A stretch of 18,814 bases of DNA from DATGQT01 sp033720695 (GCA_033720695.1 JAWWCA010000048.1:1-18814), one strand, 5' to 3'; positions 7,640 to 18,768 are shown, counted from the first letter of the stretch. A program made the numbers and translations. The notes: generated from the sequence alone by a model not told the origin.

Positions 7640-7933
7640 GTGCTGCACCTCGTCCTCCACGTCGCCGTCCCCGGCCTCGTCGCCGGCCTCTTCTTCCGCG
7701 ACCGGTGGATGACGGCGTGGGGCGTGATGCTCCTGACGATGCTCGTGGATCTCGACCACCTCCTCGCCGACCCGATCTACGACCCCGAGCGGTGCAGCAT
7801 CGGCTTCCACCCGCTCCACACGCTCCCGGCGATCGCACTCTGGGCCGCGCTCGCGCTCCCGAAGAAGACGCGGCTCGTCGGGCTCGGCCTCCTCATCCAC
7901 ATGGCCCTCGACGGGCTCGACTGCCTCCTCTGA
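7640..7933 (+). CDS. Small DUF6122-like integral membrane protein
   Basis: This 97-aa hydrophobic protein has about four membrane segments. A GTG start 9 nt after the previous stop is chosen because the conserved N-terminal helix begins there. It resembles the DUF6122 family seen in Bacteroidota. Conserved-looking polar residues cluster within or beside the membrane: VDLDH (37-40), PERCSIGFHPLH (Cys52, His57, His60) and IHMALDGLDC (His87, Asp91, Asp94, Cys95). The D-x-DH / HxxH / HxxxD layout recalls membrane metal-dependent hydrolases of the YdjM/DUF457 type, so a metal site is plausible. It lies 2 nt before the ATPase start, inside the copper operon, suggesting a role in copper handling, but the function is unknown. 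Confidence 0.8.
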   Translation: MLHLVLHVAVPGLVAGLFFRDRWMTAWGVMLLTMLVDLDHLLADPIYDPERCSIGFHPLHTLPAIALWAALALPKKTRLVGLGLLIHMALDGLDCLL

Positions 7934-7935
7934 TC

Positions 7936-10146
<2,211 letters not shown>

Positions 10147-10273
10147 GCGCGGTGGGCGGGTTGGTCGTAGCGCCTGGTTCCGGGATCCTCGCCCTCTATC
10201 CCCTGGACCCCCTCCCGCACCGGCCGCGCGTCGGCGCATGCCCCTCTCACGTACTCCCTCTCCCCTCCTCGCC

Positions 10274-10666
10274 ATGCACGTCCAGCCCCTCCTCCACACG
10301 CACCCCGCCCCTCTCGACCACCTCGCAGAGCGCGCCGACGCCGTCCTCCAGGCCCTCGACTGCGGGCAGGCCTGCACCGCCTGCGCCGACGCCTGCCTCG
10401 CCGAGGAGGGGGACATGGGCCCCTGCATCCGCCGCTGCCTCGACTGCGCCGACCTCTGCGCCGCGGTCGTGGCCCTCGGCTCGCGCCAGACGGCCGGCGA
10501 CAGCCCCGCCTTCGCGGCGCTCCTGGAGGCATGCGTGGCCGCCTGCCGCGCCTGCGGCGACGCGTGCGCCTCCCACGCCGACACCATGGACCACTGCCGC
10601 CACTGCGCCGACGCGTGCCGCGCCTGCGAGCAGGCCTGCAACACGCTCCGGCACGCCCTCGCCTGA
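10274..10666 (+). CDS. Cytosolic four-helix-bundle copper-storage protein (Csp/DUF326)
   Basis: This 130-aa protein has 17 cysteines arranged as CxxxC/CxxC repeats along four predicted helices: Cys30/34/37/41, 51/55/58/62, 87/91/94/98 and 108/111/115/118/122. That pattern is diagnostic of the Csp family, where the thiols line the bundle core and hold many Cu(I) ions. No Tat or Sec signal is visible, so it should be cytosolic like Csp3. ATG 10274 (MHVQPLL) is preferred because it matches the usual family N-terminus; an in-frame ATG at 10238 would add 12 residues. It follows copB by 127 nt, with no convincing terminator between them, and probably provides the cytosolic buffer feeding or protecting against copper not yet exported. 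Confidence 0.9.
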   Translation: MHVQPLLHTHPAPLDHLAERADAVLQALDCGQACTACADACLAEEGDMGPCIRRCLDCADLCAAVVALGSRQTAGDSPAFAALLEACVAACRACGDACASHADTMDHCRHCADACRACEQACNTLRHALA

Positions 10667-10707
10667 GCGGTGCACGTCTGTCCGAGCGTCCACGGCTAGC
10701 TTCCGGC

Positions 10708-11886
10708 ATGCCTCCCTCGCGCCCCCCCGGCCGCCTCGCCGAGCTCGCCCGCCTCTTCCTCAAGCTCGGCGTCGTCGCCTTCGGCGGGCCGGCGGCCCAC
10801 ATCGCGATGATGGAGGACGAGGTGGTGGAGCGACGCGGGTGGATGACGCGGCAGCACTTCCTCGACCTCATCGGCGCGACGAACCTCATCCCCGGGCCGA
10901 ACTCGACGGAGATGGTGATGCACGTCGGCTACGAACGGGCGGGCGGGCGCGGCCTCGCCGTGGCGGGGGCCTGCTTCATCGGGCCGGCGGTGCTGCTGAC
11001 GGGACTGGCGGCCTGGTTCTACGTCCGGTTCGGGTCGCTCCCGGCCGTCGAGCCGTTCCTCTACGGCATCAAGCCGGCCGTGCTGGCCGTCATCCTCGGC
11101 GCGCTGTGGAAGCTCGGCCGGAAAGCCGTCACGGGGTGGCGCCTCGGGGTCCTCGCCGTCGGCGTGGCGGCGGCCGTGCTCGCGGGCGTGAACGAGGTGT
11201 GGGCGCTCCTGGCCGGCGGCCTCCTCGGGATGCTCTGGCTCCGCCTCACGGGGCCCCCGTCGGACGCCGCGGAGCGCCTCCTGCCCATCCTCCTGTTCCA
11301 GGCGCGCCCCGACACGGGGGCCGTCGCCCTCGCGGCGGGTGTGGCCGGCGCGGCGGCGGGGGTCTCGCTCTGGAAGCTCGGGCTGTTCTTCCTCAAGGTC
11401 GGCGCCGTGCTCTACGGCAGCGGCTACGTCCTCATCGCATTCCTCGAAGGCGGCCTCGTCCAAGACTACGGCTGGCTCACGCAGGCCCAGCTCCTCGACG
11501 CCGTCGCCCTCGGCCAGTTCACGCCCGGGCCCGTCCTCTCGACGGCCACGTTCATCGGGTACGTCCTGGCCGGCGTCCCCGGCGCGGCCGTCGCCACGCT
11601 CGGCATCTTCCTTCCGTCGTTCGTCTTCGTGCGCCTGTTGAACCCGCTGATCCCCCGCCTCCGGGCATCGGCCTGGCTCTCGGCCTTCCTCGACGCCGTG
11701 AACGCGGCGGCCGTGGCGCTGATGGCGGCCGTGACGGTCGAGCTGGGCGCCGACGTGCTGGTGTCGTGGCCGGCCTGGGTGATCGCCCTGGGCGCGGCCG
11801 TCCTGGCGCTGCGCTACAAGGTGAACGCCGCGTGGCTCGTCCTCGGCGGGGCCGTGCTCGGGTGGCTCCTCGCGCCGTGGGCGTGA
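10708..11886 (+). CDS. chrA: Chromate transporter ChrA, two-domain form
   Basis: This 392-aa integral membrane protein of the CHR family is known for chromate efflux. Two homologous CHR halves are visible. The N-terminal half has FLKLGVVAFGGPAAH (18-31), RRGWMT and NLIPGPNST (59-67). The C-terminal half has FLKVGAVLYGSGY (228-240), DYGWLT and QFTPGPVLST (270-279). Each half shows the family FGG/YGS and PGP signatures. The start ATG 10708 gives the normal family length; longer in-frame extensions run into the copper-storage gene. Forty-one nt separate it from that gene, so it may be a separate or read-through unit. The stop lies 12 nt from the converging stop of the signalling operon. Substrate is inferred from family; sulfate or another anion is possible for unstudied members. 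Confidence 0.93.
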   Translation: MPPSRPPGRLAELARLFLKLGVVAFGGPAAHIAMMEDEVVERRGWMTRQHFLDLIGATNLIPGPNSTEMVMHVGYERAGGRGLAVAGACFIGPAVLLTGLAAWFYVRFGSLPAVEPFLYGIKPAVLAVILGALWKLGRKAVTGWRLGVLAVGVAAAVLAGVNEVWALLAGGLLGMLWLRLTGPPSDAAERLLPILLFQARPDTGAVALAAGVAGAAAGVSLWKLGLFFLKVGAVLYGSGYVLIAFLEGGLVQDYGWLTQAQLLDAVALGQFTPGPVLSTATFIGYVLAGVPGAAVATLGIFLPSFVFVRLLNPLIPRLRASAWLSAFLDAVNAAAVALMAAVTVELGADVLVSWPAWVIALGAAVLALRYKVNAAWLVLGGAVLGWLLAPWA

Positions 11887-11898
11887 GCACGCCGGCCG

Positions 11899-13083
11899 TC
11901 AGCCCTCAGACGCCCCGTCCTCGGACACCCCGTCCTCGGCGGTCGGGACGAAGATCGAGACGCGGGTCCCCTCCCCGGTCCGGGAGGCGATCTCCATCCG
12001 CCCGCCCATGAGCTCGAGCCGCTCGCGGACGCTGTAGAGCCCGAACCCCCGCCGGTACTGGCCAGGCCCCATCGTCGCACCGACGTCGAAGCCGCGCCCC
12101 TCGTCTTCCACCGTGATCCTCACCCCGTCCGGCTCCTCGGCGAGGCGGATGAGAGCGCGGTCGGTGCCCGCGTGCTTGACGGCGTTGAAGACGAGCTCGC
12201 GGACGAGCTGGATGAGGAGCACGCGGACGTCGCGGGAGGGGATGCGGCCCGGGGCCTCGACGGCGAGCTCGACGCGGAACCGGTAGAGCCGGCCCATGTG
12301 CTCGGCGAGCCAGCGGAGCGCCTCGTCGATCTCCTCGGCCTCGAGGGCCGGGGGCGTGAGGTCGACGGCGAGTTCGCGCGTGGCCTGGAGCGCCTCCTGG
12401 AGGATCCGGCTCACCTCGTCGACGAGCCCCGTCCGCTCGGCCGCCTCGGCGGTCTCGAGCATCTGGACGTGGAACCGCGCCCCGAGAATGAGCTGTTGGA
12501 CGTGGTCGTGGAGGAGCTCGGCGATGCGGCGGCGCTCGGCTTGCTCGGCGAGGGTGAGCGCGCTCGCGAGGGCGCGGATGTCCCGGTTGCGGGCCTCGAG
12601 GGCGGCGGCCTGCTCGGCGAGGGCCTCCTGCTGCGCCACGAGGGTCCGCCGCAGTGCCGCCTTCTCGACCGCGTTGCGGATGGCGCGGCCGAGGCTCTCG
12701 GGCGTGAGCGCCCCCTTCACGAGGTAGTCCTGCGCGCCGCGCTGCATCGCCTGCACGATGACCTCCGGCGTCTCGATCTCCGTCAGCATGATGACCGGGA
12801 GGTGGCGCTCGGCGAAGAGCGGGAGGAGGTCGAGGCCGTCGACGTCGGGCAGCCGGTTGTCGAGGAGGACGAGCTCGACGGGGTCCTCGGCGAGGCAGCG
12901 CTCGGCCTCCCGCGCCGTGGCGGCCTCGTGGACGCGGTGCTCGCGGGGGAGGAGGCGCCGGACGAGCTCGCGGTCGAGGAGGTTGTCGTCGACGACGAGG
13001 ACGTCGAGGGCGCCGTCGGCGGGCTCGGGACCCGGCCCTGGAGGGCGCCCTGGAGGGCGGGGGCGCTCGGCGGGGCCGCTCAC
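11899..13083 (-). CDS. Receiver-histidine kinase fusion (REC-HisKA_3-HATPase)
   Basis: This 394-aa soluble protein joins an N-terminal receiver domain (27-145; Asp32/Asp33, phospho-acceptor Asp75 in LVLLDNRLPD, Lys123) through a coiled coil (146-185) to a NarL-family kinase core. The dimerisation helix has ERRRIAELLHDHVQQ with likely phospho-His192. The ATPase domain has LVRELVFNAVKHA (N box) and VEDEGRGFD (G1). A Pro/Gly-rich leader (residues 7-20) precedes the receiver. Translation starts at GTG 13083, which overlaps the stop of the stand-alone receiver gene (GTGA). The architecture implies that kinase activity is gated by phosphorylation of its own receiver, likely by the upstream PAS kinase. 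No DNA-binding partner of the NarL type is in the window. Confidence 0.9.
   Translation of the reverse strand: MSGPAERPRPPGRPPGPGPEPADGALDVLVVDDNLLDRELVRRLLPREHRVHEAATAREAERCLAEDPVELVLLDNRLPDVDGLDLLPLFAERHLPVIMLTEIETPEVIVQAMQRGAQDYLVKGALTPESLGRAIRNAVEKAALRRTLVAQQEALAEQAAALEARNRDIRALASALTLAEQAERRRIAELLHDHVQQLILGARFHVQMLETAEAAERTGLVDEVSRILQEALQATRELAVDLTPPALEAEEIDEALRWLAEHMGRLYRFRVELAVEAPGRIPSRDVRVLLIQLVRELVFNAVKHAGTDRALIRLAEEPDGVRITVEDEGRGFDVGATMGPGQYRRGFGLYSVRERLELMGGRMEIASRTGEGTRVSIFVPTAEDGVSEDGASEG
13035..13058 (-). repeat. In-frame 12-bp tandem duplication in the receiver-kinase leader
   Basis: The 12-mer gccctggagggc occurs twice in direct succession (13035-13046 and 13047-13058). It encodes a repeated RPPG unit at residues 9-16, in the flexible Pro/Gly-rich leader before the receiver domain. 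This is a probable replication-slippage site. Confidence 0.7.
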
Positions 13084-13529
13084 GACGACGCCTCCTCCTC
13101 GCCCGGAGGGAACTCGATGATGCGCCAGTAGGCGCGGAGCATCTGGATCACCTTGAGGAAGTCCTCCCCCGCCCGGTTCTTCACGATGTAGCCAGCGACG
13201 TGGTTGCCGTAGGCCTCGAGCTTGTCCTCGTCGCGCTCCGAGGTCGTGAGCACGAACACGATGCTCCGGCGGAGCTCGGGGTCGGTCCGGAGCGTGCGGA
13301 GGAACTCGAGCCCGTTCATCCGCGGCATGTTGATGTCGAGGAGGAGGATGTAGGGCTTCGGGACCTCGGGGGCGCCGGGCTCGCCGCGGAGGGCCTTGAG
13401 CGCCTCGACGGCATCGGAGAAGACGATGAAGGGGTTGGCGATCTTCTGGTTGCGGAACGCGCGCTGGATCGCCTCCGCGTCCACGAGGTCATCCTCGACG
13501 AGGACGAGGGTGACGCCGTTGATCTCCAT
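13080..13529 (-). CDS. Stand-alone response regulator receiver (Rcp1-like)
   Basis: This 149-aa single-domain response regulator resembles Rcp1 and other partners of phytochrome-type kinases. From ATG 13529 the landmarks are LVLVEDD (acidic pocket Asp13/Asp14), phospho-acceptor Asp65 in LLLDINMPRMNGLEFL, VLTTSERDEDK (switch Thr region) and Lys117 in YIVKNRAG. The C-terminal tail YWRIIEFPPGEEEASS adds no output domain. An ATG at 13556 would add nine residues and is also possible; the shorter start begins just before the first strand, as is usual. The gene lies shortly downstream of the PAS kinase and overlaps the next gene by 4 nt. It probably shuttles phosphate from the kinase to another acceptor. 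Confidence 0.9.
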   Translation of the reverse strand: MEINGVTLVLVEDDLVDAEAIQRAFRNQKIANPFIVFSDAVEALKALRGEPGAPEVPKPYILLLDINMPRMNGLEFLRTLRTDPELRRSIVFVLTTSERDEDKLEAYGNHVAGYIVKNRAGEDFLKVIQMLRAYWRIIEFPPGEEEASS

Positions 13530-13579
13530 GGGGAGGGACGGAGCTGAGAGAGGCATTCGGAGGGGAGGGCGCCGCCGAG

Positions 13580-16459
13580 CTAGACGCTGCGCGGCCAGGT
13601 AAAATAGAACGTGGACCCGCGGCCCGGCGCAGATTCGACGCGAATCGCACCGCCGAGGCTCTCGACCGTCTTCTTCACGACGGCCAACCCCATCCCGCTG
13701 CCCTCGACCTCGTCCCGGGGGCGGAGGGTCTGGAAGAGGCCGAAGATGCGGTCGTGGTACTCCGCCGGGATGCCCGGCCCGTCGTCGGCGACGGCGAAAC
13801 GGACGAAGCCCTCGGGGCCGTCGGCCTCCGTCGCCGTGACCGTGACGTGGAGCTCCGGCGCGGCGGCGTGCTTGACCGCGTTCGAGAGGAGGTTGCGGAG
13901 CACGAGGTGGAGCGGGGCGCGGTAGGTCTGGAGGGTGGGGAGCGCCTCGTCCGCTTCGATGGTCACCGAGGAGGGCGGGGCGATGAGATCGGCGACCTCC
14001 TGAACGAGCGCGCCGGTGTCGACGGGCTCGGCGAGGCCGGGGAGGCGCCCCGCGCGGGAGTAGGTGAGGAGGCTCTCGAGGAGCGCCTCGAGGCGCCGGA
14101 CGCGCCCCAGGAGGAGCGAGAGGTGGCGCTTCGACGCCTCGGGGAGGAAGGGCTCGGCGTCCTCGGCGATCCACGAGGCGAGGTTCTCGATGCCCCGGAG
14201 CGGCCCCTTGAGGTCGTGGGAGGCGACGTAGGCGAACTGATCCAGCTCCAGGTTGCTCCGCTCCAGCTCGCGGGTCCGCGCGGCCACCCGCGCCGCGAGC
14301 TCGGCCTCGGTGGCCTTCTGCGCGTGGATGTCGGTCGAGGTGCCGAACCAGCGCGCGACCCCGCCGTCGGCGTCGCGGACCGGGACGACGCGGGTGAGGA
14401 ACCAGCGGTACTCGCCGTCGTGGCGCCGGAGCCGGAGCTCGGCCTCGAGCGTCTCGCCCGCGGCGAGCGCCGCCGCCCACCGCTCCTGAAGCGGCTCGGC
14501 GTCGTCCGGGTGGATGACCTCCTCGATCGCGACGAGGGGGTCGGTGCCCGGCGGCTGGCCGGTGTACTCGAACCACCGCGGGTTGAGGTAGTCGGTGATG
14601 CCCTCGGCGTCGTTCGTGTAGACGATCTCGGGCAGCGCCTCGGCGAGTTGGCGGAAGCGGGCCTCGCTCTCGCGGAGGGCGTGCTCGGCCTGCCGCTGCG
14701 CCGTCTCGTCGTTGAAGACCACGACGAACCGCCGGCTGCCGGCCGGCGCCGCGGGTGCGGCGTAGACGTCGAACCAGCGGCCCATGACCTCGGAGCCCTG
14801 CTCGAACCGGATCGTCTCGCCGCCGAGCGCCACGCGGGCGTAGGTCTCGATCCAGTGGGGCTCGAGCTCCGGCACCAGCTCCAGGGCGGTCTTCCCCACC
14901 GGGTCGGCGAGGCCCGACTGCTCTTCGAAGCGGGCGTTGACCTCCAAGAAGCGGTAGTCCACGGGCCGACCCTCGTCGTCGACGAGCATCTCGCAGAGGC
15001 AGAACCCCTCGTCGATGGTGGTGAAGAGCGTGCGGTACCGCTCCTCGCTCTCGCGGAGGGCCTGCTCGGCCTCCTTCTGCTCAGTGATGTCCTGGACGGC
15101 CCCGACCACGCGCACGACGCGGCCGTCCTCGTCCAGAATGGGTCGGGCGTAGTCGCGGACCCACCGCACGCCCCCCTCCTTCGGGACGATGCGGAGCTCG
15201 TTGACGCTGGGCTGGCCCTTTCGCAGCGCCTCCGCGTGGGCCTCCCCCCTGGCGAGGTCGTCGGGGTGGACGAGCCGTCGCCACGGCGCAACGCCTCCCA
15301 CCTCCTCGGGGTCGTACCCGGTGATCTGCGCGTAGGCCCCGCTCACCCACTCCCGCACGAAGGTCCCCCCCTCGGCCAGACGGGCGGCGTAGGCGAAGTC
15401 GGAGGTGAGGGCGGAGACGGCGCGGAACCGCTCCTCGCTTCGCCGGAGCGCCCGGTGGAGGCGGGCCGTCTCGATGGCGGCCCCGGCCCGACGGCCGATC
15501 TCGAGGGCGATCTCCACGTCGCCCTCGTCGAAGCGGCGGCCGGAATCGGACTGCACGAACGTGACGGCGCCGACGACCTCGTCGCCGGCCCGCATGGGCG
15601 CGACGACGGCGGAGCTGAAGCCGACCTCGCGGAGGAGCCGGAGGTGCTCCTCGTCGTGGGCTGCGGCCACGAGGAGGGCATCCGGGATGTCCGGGTAGTG
15701 CTCCGGCTCCCCGGTCCGGATCACGCTCGCAGTGCCCGTCTCATCGGCCGGGTCGATGGGGTAACGGGCGCGGATCTCGCGGGCCCACGCCACCTTCTCC
15801 GGGTCCACGTGCGCGATGGCGACGGCGCCGATCGAGCCGTCGTTGTGGAGGAGGTCCACGGCGCACCAGTCGGCGAACCCCGGGACGGCGACGCGGGCGA
15901 TCTCGCGGAGGGCGCCCTCGAAGTCGAGCGCCTGCTCGATGAGGCGGCCGGTCTCGGCGAGGAGCAGGGCGCGCGTCTCGGCCCGCTTCCGGTCGTGGAT
16001 GTCGATGACGGAGCTGACGTGGCCGGCGAAGGCGCCGTCGGCGTCGGCGCGGGGCTGGCCCACGTCGATGGCCCACCGATAGGCGCCGTCGTGGCGTCGG
16101 AGGCGGTAGTCGATGCGGAAGGGCTCCCGCCGCAGGTTCGCGCGGCGGATCGCTTCGCGGGTGGCCTCGCGGTCGTCGGGGTGGACGGCCTGGACCCACC
16201 CGGCCCCGAGGGCCTCCGCCTCCGTCTGGCCCGTGTAGTCGTACCACCCCTTGCTGAGGAAGGCGCAGGCGCCGTCGGGCTCGGTGACCCGTAGGAGTGC
16301 GGGGGTCGCGTCGGCGACGAGGGTTCCGTCCGGCTCCGTCAGCCCAAAGAAGTCCTGCGTCGCGCCGACGACGGCGGGGCGCGGCGGGTCCGGGCGACGG
16401 TCGTCTTCGTCGGCGGATGGGGAGGGGGACGGACGGGCGCCGCGGAGGGCGTCAGGCAT
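13580..16459 (-). CDS. Soluble multi-PAS/GAF sensor histidine kinase
   Basis: This 959-aa cytosolic kinase has no membrane segment. Domains in order are PAS (about 45-160, ending SVIDIHDRKRAE), GAF (165-335), PAS (345-462, AVQDITEQKEAE), a divergent PAS (465-590), PAS (595-715, STDIHAQK), HisKA (735-805, QFAYVASHDLKGPL with phospho-His748) and HATPase (845-957: N box Asn860, DDGPGIP at 892-898, GSGMGL at 920-925). The HisKA sequence is the bacteriophytochrome-like type, which commonly signals to Rcp1-type receivers such as the one encoded next. There is no Cys suited to bilin attachment in the first residues, and the GAF domain lacks obvious phytochrome motifs, so the signal is unknown (redox, small ligand or light). 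Start ATG 16459 is 36 nt after the Rid-family stop. Confidence 0.95.
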   Translation of the reverse strand: MPDALRGARPSPSPSADEDDRRPDPPRPAVVGATQDFFGLTEPDGTLVADATPALLRVTEPDGACAFLSKGWYDYTGQTEAEALGAGWVQAVHPDDREATREAIRRANLRREPFRIDYRLRRHDGAYRWAIDVGQPRADADGAFAGHVSSVIDIHDRKRAETRALLLAETGRLIEQALDFEGALREIARVAVPGFADWCAVDLLHNDGSIGAVAIAHVDPEKVAWAREIRARYPIDPADETGTASVIRTGEPEHYPDIPDALLVAAAHDEEHLRLLREVGFSSAVVAPMRAGDEVVGAVTFVQSDSGRRFDEGDVEIALEIGRRAGAAIETARLHRALRRSEERFRAVSALTSDFAYAARLAEGGTFVREWVSGAYAQITGYDPEEVGGVAPWRRLVHPDDLARGEAHAEALRKGQPSVNELRIVPKEGGVRWVRDYARPILDEDGRVVRVVGAVQDITEQKEAEQALRESEERYRTLFTTIDEGFCLCEMLVDDEGRPVDYRFLEVNARFEEQSGLADPVGKTALELVPELEPHWIETYARVALGGETIRFEQGSEVMGRWFDVYAAPAAPAGSRRFVVVFNDETAQRQAEHALRESEARFRQLAEALPEIVYTNDAEGITDYLNPRWFEYTGQPPGTDPLVAIEEVIHPDDAEPLQERWAAALAAGETLEAELRLRRHDGEYRWFLTRVVPVRDADGGVARWFGTSTDIHAQKATEAELAARVAARTRELERSNLELDQFAYVASHDLKGPLRGIENLASWIAEDAEPFLPEASKRHLSLLLGRVRRLEALLESLLTYSRAGRLPGLAEPVDTGALVQEVADLIAPPSSVTIEADEALPTLQTYRAPLHLVLRNLLSNAVKHAAAPELHVTVTATEADGPEGFVRFAVADDGPGIPAEYHDRIFGLFQTLRPRDEVEGSGMGLAVVKKTVESLGGAIRVESAPGRGSTFYFTWPRSV

Positions 16460-16495
16460 GGTCGGGTCGGCGAGCGGCAGGTGAAGATAGAGCGG

Positions 16496-16915
16496 TCATG
16501 TGCGGCCCGAGAGAGGCGCCCCCTCCCCCGCCACGTAGGCGTCGGCCTCCACCTCGACGACGAGGTCCGGGCGGATGAGCGCGGCGACCTGGAGGAGGGT
16601 GGCGGCGGGCCGGACCTCGCCGAACACCTCGCCGTGAGCCCGGCCGACGGCCTCGGCGTCGCGCGCCGCGTCGACCACGTAGAGCCGCGTCCGCACCACG
16701 TCGCCGAGCGACGCGCCGAGGGCGGTGAGGGCCTCCTCCACGATCTCGAAGGCGCGCCGGGCCTGGCCGTAGGCGTCGGCCGCGGCGGGCGTCCCGTCCG
16801 GCCCCACCCCCGTCGTCCCGGCGACCCACACGTGCGGGCCCTGCCGAACCGCTCGGCTGTAGCCGACGGCGGCCTCCCACGGCGCCCCGCTTCCAACCTT
16901 CTGCCGCGCGCTCAC
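16496..16915 (-). CDS. Rid-family (YjgF/YER057c) protein lacking the RidA catalytic arginine
   Basis: This 139-aa protein has the Rid fold: YSRAVRQGPHVWVAGTTG near the N-terminus, QARRAFEIVEEALTALG, DVVRTRLYVVD, and the C-terminal RPAATLLQVAALIRPDLVVEVEADAYV. In canonical RidA the arginine of PARS (Arg105 in enteric RidA) holds the carboxylate of 2-aminoacrylate; here the equivalent position is Ala105. Imine-deaminase activity is therefore doubtful, and it likely belongs to one of the non-RidA Rid subfamilies with unknown substrate. GTG 16915 is taken as start because it overlaps the PAP2 stop (GTGA) and the Rid homology begins right after it; the longer in-frame extension back to 17125 is out-of-frame PAP2 sequence. 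Probably co-transcribed with the PAP2 gene. Confidence 0.88.
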   Translation of the reverse strand: MSARQKVGSGAPWEAAVGYSRAVRQGPHVWVAGTTGVGPDGTPAAADAYGQARRAFEIVEEALTALGASLGDVVRTRLYVVDAARDAEAVGRAHGEVFGEVRPAATLLQVAALIRPDLVVEVEADAYVAGEGAPLSGRT

Positions 16916-17607
16916 AGCCCGATCCGGAACGCGAAGGCGGGACCCGCGCCGAGGGTCGCGTCGGGCTCGGCGTCCTCCCCCGTGGTGAGGGCGTGCACGA
17001 GGAGCGCCACCCCCGATCCCGCGAGCGCGCCGACGACCGTGTCGCTGGGGTAGTGCATGCCAAACCAGAGGCGCGCCGTGGCGGTGCTCGTGGCCCACAG
17101 GTAGGCCGGCACGATCACGTACCACTCGGGGTACGAGAGGCTTGTCGAGGTCGCGATCGCGAAGGCGAGCGCGCTGTGGCCGGAGGGGAACGAGTACGGG
17201 TCGAGCCCGCTGGGCGGGCGGCGCTGTCGCGGCACCACGTCCGGCAGGGCGGCGTGGGGACGGGCCCGCCGGATCGTGAACTTGCCGAGCGCGATGACCC
17301 CGAACGCGCCGATCTCGGAGAGCGCGAGGCGCCCGGTCGCGGCCGCGCTCTCGCCGGTCGCGAGCGCCCCCAGCCCCGAGACCGGCACGGCAAGCGCGAA
17401 AAGCGGGGTGGCGGCGCTGTTCGCCGTCCGCATGAGCGCCTCGAACGCCGGGCTCTGGGTGTCGTAGACGGCGTAGAAGAGGCGCGCGTCGAGGCCACCG
17501 GGGCGGGCGGCGGGGCCGTCGCCTGCGGCCGTGCTGTCGAGGGCTTGTCCGGCGGCCGGCAGGCTCCCGACGAGGAGGCCGACGAGGAGGATCGGGCGGA
17601 GGGGCAT
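16912..17607 (-). CDS. Secreted/membrane PAP2-family phosphatase
   Basis: This 231-aa protein belongs to the type-2 phosphatidic-acid phosphatase superfamily. A signal peptide (MPLRPILLVGLLVGSLPAAG) is followed by hydrophobic helices. The three active-site motifs are visible: KFTIRRARP (Lys109, Arg116, Pro117), PSGH (141-144, catalytic His144) and ARLWFGMHYPSD (Arg179, nucleophile His185, Asp189). The third motif has Ala in place of the usual Ser before Arg179. The likely substrate is a lipid phosphate or pyrophosphate at the envelope (for example undecaprenyl-PP or phosphatidate), but it cannot be fixed from sequence. It is followed with 4-nt overlap by the Rid-family gene and preceded, in its direction, by recA and a GC hairpin. 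Confidence 0.92.
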   Translation of the reverse strand: MPLRPILLVGLLVGSLPAAGQALDSTAAGDGPAARPGGLDARLFYAVYDTQSPAFEALMRTANSAATPLFALAVPVSGLGALATGESAAATGRLALSEIGAFGVIALGKFTIRRARPHAALPDVVPRQRRPPSGLDPYSFPSGHSALAFAIATSTSLSYPEWYVIVPAYLWATSTATARLWFGMHYPSDTVVGALAGSGVALLVHALTTGEDAEPDATLGAGPAFAFRIGL

Positions 17608-17645
17608 CGAGAGGCGGAGGGTGAGGAGGGCCCCTCTAACGAGCA

Positions 17646-17672
17646 GGCCGCCCGGCGGTTTACCGGGCGGCC
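17646..17672 (-). terminator. GC-rich hairpin downstream of recA
   Basis: A perfect 10-bp stem (ggccgcccgg / ccgggcggcc) with a 7-nt loop lies about 25 nt after the recA stop and 39 nt before the PAP2 start. Neither side has a T run, so a classical intrinsic terminator is uncertain; it may be a U-less terminator or an mRNA 3'-end stabiliser. Confidence 0.45.
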
Positions 17673-17697
17673 CAAACGGTGCGTACGGGGGGTGGGG

Positions 17698-18768
<1,071 letters not shown>

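Noticed and set aside
10697..10704. Possible Bacteroidota-type -7 element (TAGCTTCC) just before chrA
   Set aside because: Partial match to TAnnTTTG only, and no -33 element was seen; too weak to annotate.
13754..16294. Long plus-strand open frame (846 codons) opposite the PAS kinase
   Set aside because: Antisense to a complete multi-domain kinase; composition is Gly/Val/Asp/Glu/Arg repeats with no domain.
16482..16489. Possible -7 element (TATCTTCA, minus strand) before the PAS kinase
   Set aside because: Resembles TAnnTTTG but has no accompanying -33 motif; the gene could equally be read through from the Rid gene.
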